Positions 21,277 through 30,590 of a stretch of 64,000 bases of DNA are shown here, one piece after another. Numbering within the stretch: the first letter of the stretch is position 1; the number at the start of each line of letters is the position of its first letter. This DNA is from Myxococcales bacterium. GTDB taxonomy: Bacteria; Myxococcota_A; Polyangia; Nannocystales; Nannocystaceae. The notes below the pieces were generated by a model. The model had not been told where the DNA came from and made no database searches. It was given only the letters and a program-made list of their open reading frames with translations. The position numbers and the translations under genes are program-made. Where the stretch lies: the NCBI GenBank assembly GCA_020633295.1, contig JACKDW010000004.1, positions 1 to 64,000 on the forward strand, given 5' to 3'.

Positions 21277-21648
21277 ATGAGTGCCTCAATCCTGGTGATC
21301 GACGACGATCGGATGACGCGCGTGCTGCTGAAGCGGCGACTCGAGCGCGACGGCTACGAGGTCGCGCTCGCGGAGTCGGGCGCGCGCGGGCTCGAGTTGG
21401 CGCGCGCCGCTCCGTACTCGCTGATCCTGCTCGATCTCGTGATGCCGGGGACGTCGGGGCTCGACGTCCTGCGCGCGTTCCAGGTCGACGGCGTGCGCTC
21501 GCCCGTCGTCATGCTCTCGGCGGAGGGTGGTGAGTCGCACGTCGACGAGTGCCTGCGGCTCGGCGCGCGCGGCTACCTGCAGAAGCCCGTGATGGCCCGC
21601 GACCTCGCCGAGATGATCGACCAGGTGCTCGGCGCCGCGGGCGGCTGA
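21277..21648 (+). CDS. stand-alone response regulator receiver
   Basis: 123 residues containing only a CheY-like receiver: acidic pocket IDDDRMTR, phospho-Asp in ILLDLVMPGTSG, Ser in MLSAEGGES and Lys in LQKPVM. GGGAG lies eight bases before the ATG. With 176 bp separating it from the hybrid kinase gene on the same strand, it is a likely phosphorelay partner acting by protein contact, since no output domain exists. Confidence 0.93.
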   Translation: MSASILVIDDDRMTRVLLKRRLERDGYEVALAESGARGLELARAAPYSLILLDLVMPGTSGLDVLRAFQVDGVRSPVVMLSAEGGESHVDECLRLGARGYLQKPVMARDLAEMIDQVLGAAGG

Positions 21649-21672
21649 TCACGAGCGACCGGCGAGCGCGCG

Positions 21673-23433
21673 TCAGGACGCCGCGAGCGCCTCGTCGGCG
21701 GCGCGGATCGCTGCGGCGCAGGTCGGCGCGTCGAGCAGCGCCACGTGGGCGCGCGCGCGCGGGCGGTCGAGCGTCCGCGCGAGCCACTGGTAGACGCCCG
21801 TGCGATCGAGCCCGCGCGCGCGTCGGAGCGCCGCCATGCGCTCGTGCAGCTGCAGGCGCAGCGCCTTGCAGCGCGGCGACGCGGGCAGCCCGAGCGGCTG
21901 CCCGGCCTCGTAGGTCACGCCCTCGTCAGGCCAGCGGCGCGCGCGGGGGTGGGCCTCGTGCGTGCACGGGCAGCCCGGCCGCGTGCAGACCCAGAGCAGC
22001 GAGCCGACCGCGTAGGTGTGGAGGCCGAAGGCGCCGCCGCAGTGACAGCGACGCCGCTCGAGGCGGTCGACCTTCCCGCGCCGCAGCGTCATCGGGGCTT
22101 CGCACCAGCAGGTGACCTCCCAGTCGCCCGCCGCTCGGCGACGCGGCGGCGTCGCGGCGACGCCGGGCTCGAGCGCGCGGTCGGGCGGGTCGCAGTAGCG
22201 CGGCGCGTGCGGCGGGGCGTCGTCGAGGCCCGCGCAGGGGTCGTCGAGCTGGCCGTCGGGGAACATCCACGCGAGCGCGCGCGACGAGTGCTCGAGCAGC
22301 AGCGCGCGCCGGCCCGCGGCGTCCGGCGGCACGCCCTGCGCGCGCAGGATCAGGCGGCCGATCGAGCATGTCTTATCAGACAGAACGATCTCAGCGGCGG
22401 CCCGGCGATCGTCACGGGGGAGCTGGTCCCACAGCGCGCCCAGGGCCGCGAGCTCGGCGTCGACGCGCGCGGCCCAGACCGCGCGGCGCCGCCAGAACTC
22501 GCCCGTGTCGTCGCGCAGGCCGTCGAGCGCGGTCAGCAGCGCGCGGTCCTCCCCCCGCAGGATCATGGGCGCGAGCAGGCGCGGCGTCAGCCGGGCCCAG
22601 CCCCGGTACTTCAGGCGGTGGATCAGCAGGTAGCGCTCGCTCTTGAGCTTGAGCCGCTGCCCGCGCGCGTCCTTGATCACGAGGCCCTCGAACAGCGGGT
22701 CGTCGCGGCTGATCTGCTCGAGCAGCGCGCGGGCCTGTTCGGGGCCCGTGATCCCGGGCCAGCGCGCGGGCCTGGCGAGCGCGCCGCCGGAGCGCGCCGC
22801 GATCGCGTCGAGCGTCTCGTCCTCGACCGGCGTCCGCGCGCGCGTGTGGTAGCCGGCGAGCAGGTAGAGCGTCGGGCGGTCGTACCGGCGGATGACGCGG
22901 TTGCGCGCCGAGCAGATCTCGAGGCACCAGGTCACCGCGGGGTCGAGCGCGGCGGCCTCGGCGAGCGCGTCGAGCGAGTCGCGCCCGGACGCCTCGAGGA
23001 CCAGCTCGAGGTAGAGCCGGTCGCGCGCGCAGAAGGTGTGGCGGGTCGCGGCCCGCCAGCGCCCGGCGTGGCGAAACAGGTGGATCAGCGTGCCGTCGAC
23101 CTTCTCCTCGACGCGCAGCGGGGGCGCGAGCGCCTCGGGGGCGCGGTCGCCGTGGGTGTCGTTGATGAAGCGCGGCATGCCCCAGCAGACAGGCGCCCAG
23201 TCGCCCGCGCGGACGATCAGGCCGCGGCACTCGTTGATCATCGGGAGGTCGCGCGGCGAGCGGACGCCGTGGTAGCAGAGCAGCACCAGCGGCGCGGCTC
23301 CGGGTGTGTCTTCTGGGGCATGTTTAGAGAAGAACAGCGCGTGCGCGCGCTCGAGCGCCTCGAGGCCCGCGTCGCCGTCGCGCGCGGCGAGCCAGTCGCT
23401 GATGAGGGGGCGCGCCGCCGCGGTGCTCGACAT
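21673..23433 (-). CDS. T4 Rnl1-type RNA ligase fused to a C-terminal DUF3268-like zinc-finger domain
   Basis: 586 residues. Nucleotidyltransferase motifs are complete: ECRGLIV at 68-74, motif I EEKVDGTLIHLF with the adenylated Lys111, motif III TWCLEICSARNRVI at about 168-181, motif IV FEGLVIKD at 249-256 and motif V LKLKSERYLL at 261-270. This is the Rnl1 pattern, so an ATP-dependent RNA ligase is expected. From about 440 onward are paired cysteines (CWC, CHC, CTRPGCPC), then QPLGLPAS, a Leu/Arg helix, VYQWLARTL and HVALLDAPTC, which matches the zinc-finger-containing DUF3268 domain known mainly from phages. No RNA end-healing enzyme is adjacent. The start could instead be the GTG at 23451. 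Confidence 0.87.
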   Translation of the reverse strand: MSSTAAARPLISDWLAARDGDAGLEALERAHALFFSKHAPEDTPGAAPLVLLCYHGVRSPRDLPMINECRGLIVRAGDWAPVCWGMPRFINDTHGDRAPEALAPPLRVEEKVDGTLIHLFRHAGRWRAATRHTFCARDRLYLELVLEASGRDSLDALAEAAALDPAVTWCLEICSARNRVIRRYDRPTLYLLAGYHTRARTPVEDETLDAIAARSGGALARPARWPGITGPEQARALLEQISRDDPLFEGLVIKDARGQRLKLKSERYLLIHRLKYRGWARLTPRLLAPMILRGEDRALLTALDGLRDDTGEFWRRRAVWAARVDAELAALGALWDQLPRDDRRAAAEIVLSDKTCSIGRLILRAQGVPPDAAGRRALLLEHSSRALAWMFPDGQLDDPCAGLDDAPPHAPRYCDPPDRALEPGVAATPPRRRAAGDWEVTCWCEAPMTLRRGKVDRLERRRCHCGGAFGLHTYAVGSLLWVCTRPGCPCTHEAHPRARRWPDEGVTYEAGQPLGLPASPRCKALRLQLHERMAALRRARGLDRTGVYQWLARTLDRPRARAHVALLDAPTCAAAIRAADEALAAS

Positions 23434-23494
23434 CGACGCGCAGCGTAGCACCCCGGCGCCCGCGCTCGCCGCTCGCGTCTGCTACGATGCGCGC

Positions 23495-23852
23495 GTGGCC
23501 GCGACGTTCATCGGGGTCGAGCTGGAGCTGTACGACGCGCGCCTTCCCCGAGCTGCGGACCGCGTGGGGCGACGCGGCGCTGGTCTGCTACGGCGCGTAC
23601 CTCCAGGGGGGCGCGCGGTCGTGCGGCCGCGTCCGCTCGCCGGGGGCGCGGACGCGAGCGTGACGGCGCTGCTGACGACGATCGACGCGCCGCGCCGACA
23701 GGGCCGTCGAGCTCCGCTTCTCGGGGCCGTATCGCGCCGGGAGCGGGCTCTCGCCCGCGGTGGCCGGCGCGCTCGACCGCCGACGGATCCGGCTCCTGTG
23801 CAGCTTTATCCGCGCCGGGTCGGACGACGCGGTCACGACGGGGGGGGCGACG
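23495..23852 (+). pseudogene. decayed upstream copy of the gene at 23853
   Basis: Beginning at GTG 23495 the translation opens with ELELYDAR, as in the downstream gene (DLELYDAR). It then continues in a second frame as FPELRTAWGDAALVCYGAY, matching EFVAAWGREVFVLHHGEW. A third frame gives SGLSPAVAGALDRRRIRLL, matching TALSAETVAAIGALGARLAL, and runs open into the ATG at 23853. The parts are collinear with the intact neighbour but need at least two frameshifts, so this is a tandem duplicate that has decayed or an error-rich sequence. Confidence 0.6.
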
Positions 23853-24440
23853 ATGACGACTGAGCCGACCGACTTCCAGAACATCGATCTCGAGCTCTAC
23901 GACGCGCGCCCGCTCGACGAGTTCGTCGCGGCGTGGGGGCGTGAGGTGTTCGTGCTGCACCACGGCGAGTGGAGCGAGGGCTGGCGGCTCGCGGTCGAGG
24001 TCAGCGCGTTGACGCGGACCGCCGAGACCACCGCGCGCGAGCTCGTTCGCCTGATTGAGGGGCTCCCGCCGGCCGCGCGCGCGCGCTGGGATGGGCTGCG
24101 CGACCGCGTCTTCGACCTCGGCGTGCAGACCGGCCGGACGCCGCCGATGTGGAGCACCGCGCTCTCAGCGGAGACGGTCGCGGCGATTGGCGCGCTCGGG
24201 GCCCGGCTCGCGCTCACCGTCTACGCGCCCTACGACGAGCCCGTGACGCTGCCCGGCGTCGCCCGGGAGGACGTCGAGGAAGACGTCGAGGGAGACGTCG
24301 AGGGAGACATCGAGGGAGACGTCGAGGGAGACGTCGAGGGAGACATCGAGGGAGACATCGAGGAAGACGTCGAGGAAGACGTCGAGGAAGACGACGTCGA
24401 CGTCGATGAGCTGGAGCGCGAGGACGAGGCCGGCGCGTGA
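23853..24440 (+). CDS. hypothetical protein with acidic repeat tail
   Basis: 195 residues. The first 135 form a compact domain (DLELYDARPLDEFVAAWG, RELVRLIEGLPPAARARWDG, FDLGVQTG, LSAETVAAIGALGARLALTV). The last motif faintly recalls the C-terminus of DUF4279-type proteins, but I do not claim membership. The final 55 residues are a 4-residue acidic repeat (Gly/Glu-Asp-Val/Ile-Glu). No signal peptide. A run of seven G bases lies five bases before the ATG as the SD. A damaged second copy sits immediately upstream, so the family is subject to local duplication. Confidence 0.7.
   Translation: MTTEPTDFQNIDLELYDARPLDEFVAAWGREVFVLHHGEWSEGWRLAVEVSALTRTAETTARELVRLIEGLPPAARARWDGLRDRVFDLGVQTGRTPPMWSTALSAETVAAIGALGARLALTVYAPYDEPVTLPGVAREDVEEDVEGDVEGDIEGDVEGDVEGDIEGDIEEDVEEDVEEDDVDVDELEREDEAGA
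24270..24392 (+). repeat. 12-bp repeat encoding an acidic tetrapeptide
   Basis: About ten in-frame units of GACGTCGAGGGA with GTC/ATC and GGA/GAA variation, giving Asp-(Val/Ile)-Glu-(Gly/Glu). Length changes preserve frame, so the tail can vary between strains. Confidence 0.9.
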
Positions 24441-24449
24441 GCGCGTTGT

Positions 24450-26027
24450 CTACGGCTCGGCGCCCGCCCAGCAGTCGCGCGCGACGTCGAGCGGCTGCTT
24501 GGTGTTGGCGCAGGCGGCGAGCCAGTCCTCGAGCAGCAGCAGCTCGCCGCCGGCGTGAAAGCGCGGCGCGAGCTGCTCGATCAGGCCCGGGTAGGCGCTC
24601 GAGAGCGCGGCCGTCGACAGGTAGTCATCGTCGTCGGCGATCACGACCAGCGGCTGCGAGTCGCAGCGGTCGTCGCTCGCGGTGTGCAGCAGGTTGCGGT
24701 CTCGCAGCGGGTTGAGCTTGTCGCGCACGAGCGCGAGCATCGTCGGGCCGCCGTCCGGCCAGGTGATGACGGCGACGGTGAACGCCTTGGTCTCGCCGGC
24801 GCTGATGAAGCCGCCGAGGATCTTGCGGTACTTCTCCGTGAGCTTCATGTCGACGACGACGCTCGGCTCGCCGGTCCGCGGAGGGGGCGGCGCCTGCCCG
24901 CGCGCGCGCTCGTGCAGCTCGTGGTGCAGCACCATCCGGCTGACGCTCTCGAGCTGACACTGGAACGGGCGCTCCTGCAGTCGCGCCGAGAGCAGCACGT
25001 CGTCGGGCAGCGTGACGCGGTGCTCGTTGCACGAGTGGACCGCGAGCGACACCGGGACCGCGAGCCCGCCGCCGATGGCCGCGAGCAGCAGCGTCTGCGT
25101 GCGCCGCCCGCTGAGGTTGAGCGAGAACGCGGTGCTCGTCGTCGGCACGACGTACGCGGTCAGCCCCATGATCGTCATGAGGAAGATGAGCACGAGGATG
25201 ATGACCGCGTCGACCGTCGGCAGCGTCTCGTCCCAGAGCGCGAAGCCCCACTTGCCGACGATGTTGAGCGCGAGCACGCCGGCGATCAGCACGTGCACGC
25301 GCGCGTACATCTTGGCCTCGGCGCGCGCGGGCCTCGAGAAGATCGCGGCGATCGGCGCGGCGATCGGGTAGCACAGGTAGTAGATGAGCGCGCGGGGCTT
25401 GTGCTCGTAGTAGTAGTCCTCGAGGCCGACGAGGCGCTCGAGCACCTGCTCGAGCACCGGCACCTTCTCGAGCTTCGGGTAGCGCTGCTTGAGGCGGTGC
25501 GGCGAGCCGAACAGCGCGATGACGATCAGCGTGACCGCGAGGTAGATCGGGCCGCTCTCGAAGCCCATGCCGAGCGTGATCGCGGCGAACAGCGGCGTGA
25601 CGATGAACCAGAAGCCTGCGACGAGCAGCAGCTGCGCGCTCCAGCCCTCGCGGTCTTGGTGGGCCCACGGCGCGATGCGCTCGCGCTTGCGGAAGTGCTC
25701 GGGGTCCTCGGCGGCCGCGCGGCGCAGCTCCTCGTTGACGCGGCGGACGAGGCGCGGCAGCAGCACGAGGTCGACGAGCAGCCCGATCCCGAAGAAGCCG
25801 AGCGTGAACGCGTAGAGCGTGCCGCTGAAGGGGCGGCGGACGTAGAAGCGGTGCACGCCCAGCCAGCCCAGGAACACGAGGCAGAAGTACGCGAGCCCGA
25901 CGTTGCGCAGCGGCACGAACAGCTCGTGCTGCTCGTCGGCGTCCGCGACCGCGAGCGGCTGCGGCGGCGCGCTCCCCTGGCTCGAGCCCGGCGGGCCGTC
26001 GATCGACATCTCGGCAAGCATGTCCAA
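24450..26027 (-). CDS. multi-pass membrane protein with N-terminal TM2 domain
   Basis: 525 residues. Near the N-terminus is a TM2-type pair of helices (LAYFCLVFLGWLGVHRFYVRR followed by a second helix GFFGIGLLVDLVLLP). Further helices occur around residues 130-185, 205-230 and 240-310. The C-terminal 190 residues are soluble, start after SLAVHSCNEHRVTLP and include a region around SVVVDMKLTEKYRKILGGF. The cleavage or sensing role is unknown. Convergent with the hypothetical gene at 23853, 9 bp between stops. Confidence 0.8.
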   Translation of the reverse strand: MDMLAEMSIDGPPGSSQGSAPPQPLAVADADEQHELFVPLRNVGLAYFCLVFLGWLGVHRFYVRRPFSGTLYAFTLGFFGIGLLVDLVLLPRLVRRVNEELRRAAAEDPEHFRKRERIAPWAHQDREGWSAQLLLVAGFWFIVTPLFAAITLGMGFESGPIYLAVTLIVIALFGSPHRLKQRYPKLEKVPVLEQVLERLVGLEDYYYEHKPRALIYYLCYPIAAPIAAIFSRPARAEAKMYARVHVLIAGVLALNIVGKWGFALWDETLPTVDAVIILVLIFLMTIMGLTAYVVPTTSTAFSLNLSGRRTQTLLLAAIGGGLAVPVSLAVHSCNEHRVTLPDDVLLSARLQERPFQCQLESVSRMVLHHELHERARGQAPPPPRTGEPSVVVDMKLTEKYRKILGGFISAGETKAFTVAVITWPDGGPTMLALVRDKLNPLRDRNLLHTASDDRCDSQPLVVIADDDDYLSTAALSSAYPGLIEQLAPRFHAGGELLLLEDWLAACANTKQPLDVARDCWAGAEP

Positions 26028-26145
26028 AGAGACAGCGTTGCCGCAAGCGAGGACGTCGCGCGAGAGCGCGCGCGCCCGCCGCGAACGCCCCGCGCGCGCA
26101 CTCCTCGCGCGCTCAGGCGCCGCGCCGCGCGGCTAGGATACCCTG

Positions 26146-26478
26146 ATGACGCGACGGGCGCGGATCGTGTGTGACCACGTGCGGGGGGAGGTGTTCCTCG
26201 AGCTCGCGGGCGAGCGTCGGCGGATCCCGATCCGGCTCAGCGCCGGGGACATCGGCGACGACTGGTACGGCGCGATGCCGTACGAGACGAGCGTGATCGT
26301 GTACGCGCTCACGGGCGAGCCCGACGCGTTCGTCGCCGAGGAGGTCTACTGGGAGGGGTACCAGGGCGTGCGGCGGCGGAGCTGGCTGATCACGCGCGAC
26401 GCCGGGCGCAGCTGGTCGCCGCGAGACGGCCCGGTCGAGGGGATGCGGCGGCTCGGGAGCTGCGGCGGGGGCGGCTGA
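26146..26478 (+). CDS. small hypothetical protein
   Basis: 110 residues, no signal peptide. It begins with short beta-like segments (RIVCDHVRGEVFLELAGER) and has aromatic-rich DDWYGAMPYETS and EEVYWEGYQG. I do not recognise the family. Codon use matches its neighbours. It is divergent from the TM2 gene with 118 bp between starts, so they may share a promoter region. Confidence 0.6.
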   Translation: MTRRARIVCDHVRGEVFLELAGERRRIPIRLSAGDIGDDWYGAMPYETSVIVYALTGEPDAFVAEEVYWEGYQGVRRRSWLITRDAGRSWSPRDGPVEGMRRLGSCGGGG

Positions 26479-26812
26479 GCGCCGCGTCGCTGGATGCCCG
26501 AAGGGGCAGACCTTGAGACGCTGGGACGCGACGTCAGCAGGCGCGGGCGGGGCCGCGGGCGCGCGGTCGCGGTTTCCCGGTCCACGACGACCGCCGATGA
26601 GGATGCGCGTCGCGACGCGTCGCGTCTCTGCCAGCGTGACGCGATCGCGGCGCCTCGCGGCCCTCGAGGGCCGCGCGCGTCGGCGCCGAACCGACCTCGA
26701 TCACGTCGCGTTCATCCGCATTGACTGCGGTCCGCGGTCGCGTCCCGACAACTTGTATGCGCGGCCGCGCGCGCACGACAGCGGCGCGTCGAGTCGATAT
26801 CCTCGACGCGCG
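26479..26812. other. intergenic, no gene recognised
   Basis: 334 bp between the small hypothetical gene and the kinase gene. The kinase frame is open through it, but the translation is Arg/Ser/Pro-rich and has no domain, so I read it as untranslated leader. No hairpin with a T-run and no clear promoter hexamers were seen. Confidence 0.4.
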
Positions 26813-29800
26813 ATGCCGGGGCGTACTCCTTCGGACGCGATGTCCTTCGCGCTGGGCGAGACGTCCACGGGCGCGGCGTCGGGCGACGCGGGCGAGCTCG
26901 CGATCTCGGGCGACGGCGCGACCATCCCGGGTCACCTCCTCGAGGAGCCCGCCGCGAAGGGCGGTCGGCGCGGGCGGGGCTCGCCGGCGAAGATCGGCCG
27001 CTTCGTCATCCTGCGCACCCTCGGCGAGGGCGGCATGGGCGTCGTCTACTCGGCCTACGACGACGAGCTCGACCGCAAGCTGGCGATCAAGGTCGTCCGC
27101 AGCGCGCTGGCGGGGCGAGACGTGTCGCGGGCTCGGATCCGGCGCGAGGCGCAGGCGATGGCCAAGCTCTCGCACCCCAACGTCGTGCAGATCTACGAGG
27201 TCGGCGAGTGGCGCGGCGAGGTGTTCGTGGCCATGGAATTCGTCACGGGGGAGACGCTCGAGCGCTGGGCCAAGGAGGCGCTCGCGGACCCGGAGCGCGG
27301 GTGGCGGGGGGTGCTCGCGAAGTACGTCGACGCGGCGCGCGGGTTGGCGGCCGCGCACGCGGCGGGCCTCGTGCATCGCGACTTCAAGCCCGACAACGTG
27401 ATCGTCGGCGAGGACGGGCGGGCGCGCGTGCTCGACTTCGGGATCGCGCGCTCGAGCGCCGACGACGACGGCGCGGCGCGCCCGGGCGTCGACGCGGGCG
27501 CGAGCGCGGCCGAGGACACGGTGCTCGCCGGGCAGCTCGGCGCGAGCGCGCTCGAGACGCCGCTGACCGCCACGGGCGCGCTGATGGGCACGCCGGCGTA
27601 CATGTCCCCAGAGCAATTCGTCAGCAAGCGTGTCGACGCGCGCAGCGATCAGTTCAGCCTGTGCGTCTCGCTCTACGAGGGGCTGTACGGCGAGCGCCCG
27701 TTCACCGGCGAGACGGTCGGCGCGATCATGGTCAGCGTGCTCGAGGGCGAGGTCCGCCCGGCGCCGGCCGACGCGCGCGTCCCCGAGTGGCTGCGGCGCG
27801 TGCTCCTGCGCGGGCTCGAGGTTGATCCGGGCGCGCGCTGGCCCTCGCTCGACGCGCTGATCGAGGCGCTGCAGGCCGACCCCGCGCGTCGCCGTCACGC
27901 GCGGCTGCGGGTCGCCGGCGTGCTCGCGGCGCTCGTGCTGACGATCGCCGGCGCCGGCTGGTTCGCGCGGGCGCAGCGGCAGGCCGCGCGGGAGGCCGCC
28001 GCGCAGGAGGCCGTCGCGCGTCAGCAGAAGCGCGAGGCCGACGAGCTCAAGCAGATCGCGGAGCGCGAGCGCGACGGGGCGCTCGCGCGGGCGAAGGCGG
28101 GCGCACGACGAGCGCGGGACATCGCGCGGGTGCTGCTCGCCGACGCGCTGCGGCTGCGCGACCCGACGACGGCCTACGAGCTGCTCGCCGAGGTCGAGGC
28201 GCCGGCGCAGGCGCGCGGCTACGCGGAGGTCGCGATCAACGTGCTGCAGCGCCCCCCGAGCGCCGCGGTGCTGCGCGGGCACGAGGACGAGGCGCTGTAC
28301 GTCGACTTCAGCCCCGACGGCCGCTGGCTGGTGAGCGCGTCGAACGACGGCACCGCGCGGGTCTGGCCGACGGACGGACGCGGACCCGAGCTCACGCTGC
28401 GGGGGCACGATGACAAGGTGTACACCGCCGAGTTCAGCCCCGACGGCGCGCGCGTGATCACGGCGTCGCGCGACGGCACGGCGCGGGTGTGGGAGGTCGG
28501 CGAGGCGCTCGCGGGCGGGGCTCTGCGCGCGCTCGAGCTGCGCGGCCACGACGACATCGTGTGGTCCGCGACCTTCTCGCCTGCGGGCGAGCGCGCGCTC
28601 ACGGTCTCGCGCGACGGGACCGGGCGCGTGTGGTCGCTGCCGGCGGCCGGCGAGCGCGTCCCGCCTCCGCGTGTGCTGGTGGGTCACGAGAACATCGTCT
28701 GGGGCGGCGAGTTCTCGCCCGACGGGCGCTGGGCGGTGACCGCCGCCGCCGACGGGACCGCGCGCGTGTGGCGACTCGACGAGGGCGAGCCCGGGCGCTC
28801 GCCGCCCGCGACCGTGCTCTCCGGGCACACGAACCGGGTCTGGGAAGCGCGCTTCGATCCCTCGGGTCGGCGCGTCGTGACCGTCTCGGACGACGGGACC
28901 GCGCGCGTGTTCGTGCTCGACGAGGACGGCGCGCTCAAGGGCAGGCCGCGCGTGTTCCGGGGGCACACGCGACCGGTCCGTCGGGTCGCGCTGAGCCCCG
29001 ACGGCCGCTACGCGCTGACCTCCTCGCGCGACGGGACGGCGCGCGTGTGGGCGCTCGACGACCCGAGCGCGCCCTCGCGGGCGTTCAGGACCCGCTACGG
29101 CACCACCGAGCACGCGGTGTTCGGCCCGGCGGGGCGGCGCGTGATCGCGGGCGGCGGCGATCGGGTCGCGCGGGTCTGGAGCGTCGAGGACGAGCGCGCG
29201 CCGCTCGAGCTGCCGGGCCACGTCGACCTCATCACGCGCGTCGCGGTCGACCGCCGCGGCGAGCTCGTGGCCAGCGCGTCGCGCGACGGGAGCGTTCGGG
29301 TCTGGCGGATCAGTCATATCGCCGCGCGGGCGCGGCTCGCCCACGCGGGGCGACCGGTGATGACGCTGTCGGACGACGGTCGCGTGCTCGCGACCGGCGA
29401 CTCGTCGGGCCGCGTGCGCGCGTGGGACGTGGCGAGCCTGCGCGCGGACGGGCTGCGGACGAGCGCGCTGCGCGGGCAGCTCGACGCGCGCTGCCCCGTG
29501 AGCGCGCTCGCGGTCGAGCCCGCGGGGCGCTGGCTCGTGGTCGGCTGCCTGAGCGGCGCGGTGCTGATGGCGGAGCTCCCTGACCACGTCACCGAGGTCG
29601 GGGAGCCGCGCGCGAGCGCGACGCGGACGCTGACGAGCTTCAAGGGGTCGGTCGGCGGGCTCGAGTTCAGCGCGGACGGGCGCCGGCTGCTGGCGACGTC
29701 CCTCGACAGCACCGCGCGGGTGTGGGCGCTCGATCCGACGGACGGCGCGACGCGGGGGCTCGCCAGCTTCGGGCACAGCGAGAAGCTCGAGACCGTGGGT

Positions 29801-30580
29801 ATCTACGACGCCGCGCTCAGCCGCGACGGTCTTCACGTCGCCACGGGCGGCCGCGACTCACAGCTCGGGCTGTGGACGCTCGCGCCGCGCGACGCGGCGC
29901 CCCGCGGCACCCCGCCGATCGAGCTGCGCGTGCGCGAGATCACCGACCACAGAAACGGCGTGTTCGCGGTCGCGATCGACCCGCGCGGGCGCTGGCTCGC
30001 CTCGACGGGCGGCGACCGGCGCGTGCTCGTGCGCCGCGTCGAGGACGGCGAGATCGTGCGAGAGATGTCTGAACATACAGGTCAAGTGGGCCGCCTGACC
30101 TTCAGCAGCGCCGGCGATCGCCTGCTGACCGCCTCGCACGACGGGACCGCGCGGGTGTTCCGGAGCGACGCCGACGACGAGCCGCGCGTGCTGCGAGGGC
30201 ACCACGGGGTCGTGCGCGAGGCGGTCTTCAGCCCCGACGACCGCGTGATCGCGACCTCCGGCAGCGACACCGAGCTGCGCCTGTGGCCCGCGGGCGGGGG
30301 CGACTCGCTCGCGCTGCGCGGCCACGACGAAGAGGTGTTCCAGATCCTGTTCACGCCGGACGGCGAGCTGCTGATCACGCGCGCGGCCGACGAGACGATC
30401 CGGCTGTGGTCGCTCGACGCGGGCCTCGAGGTCGAGGGGCTGCAGGCGCGGCTCGCCGAAGCCATCTCGTCGTGCCTCTCCATCGCCCAGCGCGAGCGCC
30501 TCGTCGGCCAGGATCGCGAGACGGCGGCGAGGCGCTACGCCGAGTGTGAGCGGCGAAACGGCCGCGCGCGCGCGGAGTGA
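26813..30580 (+). CDS. transmembrane Ser/Thr protein kinase with WD40 propellers
   Basis: 1255 residues. The kinase domain is at about 62-355: P-loop GEGGMGVVY, catalytic-Lys AIKVV, HRDFKPDNVI, DFGIAR and GTPAYMSPEQ. One transmembrane helix is at about 365-385, followed by an Ala/Arg/Glu coiled coil (about 390-470). The outer part from about 480 holds roughly 16 WD40 units, for example FSPDGRWLVSASNDGTARVW, enough for two beta propellers. It should phosphorylate cytoplasmic targets in response to something bound by the propellers. The ATG at 26813 is preferred because residues upstream are not protein-like. It converges on the second kinase gene with 10 bp between stops. Confidence 0.92.
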   Translation: MPGRTPSDAMSFALGETSTGAASGDAGELAISGDGATIPGHLLEEPAAKGGRRGRGSPAKIGRFVILRTLGEGGMGVVYSAYDDELDRKLAIKVVRSALAGRDVSRARIRREAQAMAKLSHPNVVQIYEVGEWRGEVFVAMEFVTGETLERWAKEALADPERGWRGVLAKYVDAARGLAAAHAAGLVHRDFKPDNVIVGEDGRARVLDFGIARSSADDDGAARPGVDAGASAAEDTVLAGQLGASALETPLTATGALMGTPAYMSPEQFVSKRVDARSDQFSLCVSLYEGLYGERPFTGETVGAIMVSVLEGEVRPAPADARVPEWLRRVLLRGLEVDPGARWPSLDALIEALQADPARRRHARLRVAGVLAALVLTIAGAGWFARAQRQAAREAAAQEAVARQQKREADELKQIAERERDGALARAKAGARRARDIARVLLADALRLRDPTTAYELLAEVEAPAQARGYAEVAINVLQRPPSAAVLRGHEDEALYVDFSPDGRWLVSASNDGTARVWPTDGRGPELTLRGHDDKVYTAEFSPDGARVITASRDGTARVWEVGEALAGGALRALELRGHDDIVWSATFSPAGERALTVSRDGTGRVWSLPAAGERVPPPRVLVGHENIVWGGEFSPDGRWAVTAAADGTARVWRLDEGEPGRSPPATVLSGHTNRVWEARFDPSGRRVVTVSDDGTARVFVLDEDGALKGRPRVFRGHTRPVRRVALSPDGRYALTSSRDGTARVWALDDPSAPSRAFRTRYGTTEHAVFGPAGRRVIAGGGDRVARVWSVEDERAPLELPGHVDLITRVAVDRRGELVASASRDGSVRVWRISHIAARARLAHAGRPVMTLSDDGRVLATGDSSGRVRAWDVASLRADGLRTSALRGQLDARCPVSALAVEPAGRWLVVGCLSGAVLMAELPDHVTEVGEPRASATRTLTSFKGSVGGLEFSADGRRLLATSLDSTARVWALDPTDGATRGLASFGHSEKLETVGIYDAALSRDGLHVATGGRDSQLGLWTLAPRDAAPRGTPPIELRVREITDHRNGVFAVAIDPRGRWLASTGGDRRVLVRRVEDGEIVREMSEHTGQVGRLTFSSAGDRLLTASHDGTARVFRSDADDEPRVLRGHHGVVREAVFSPDDRVIATSGSDTELRLWPAGGGDSLALRGHDEEVFQILFTPDGELLITRAADETIRLWSLDAGLEVEGLQARLAEAISSCLSIAQRERLVGQDRETAARRYAECERRNGRARAE

Positions 30581-30590
30581 CGACGCGCGC

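Noticed and set aside
26534..29836. A minus-strand frame of about 1100 codons opposite the WD40 kinase
   Set aside because: The plus strand encodes a complete kinase with clear motifs; the opposite frame is Arg/Ala/Pro-rich and lacks any motif.
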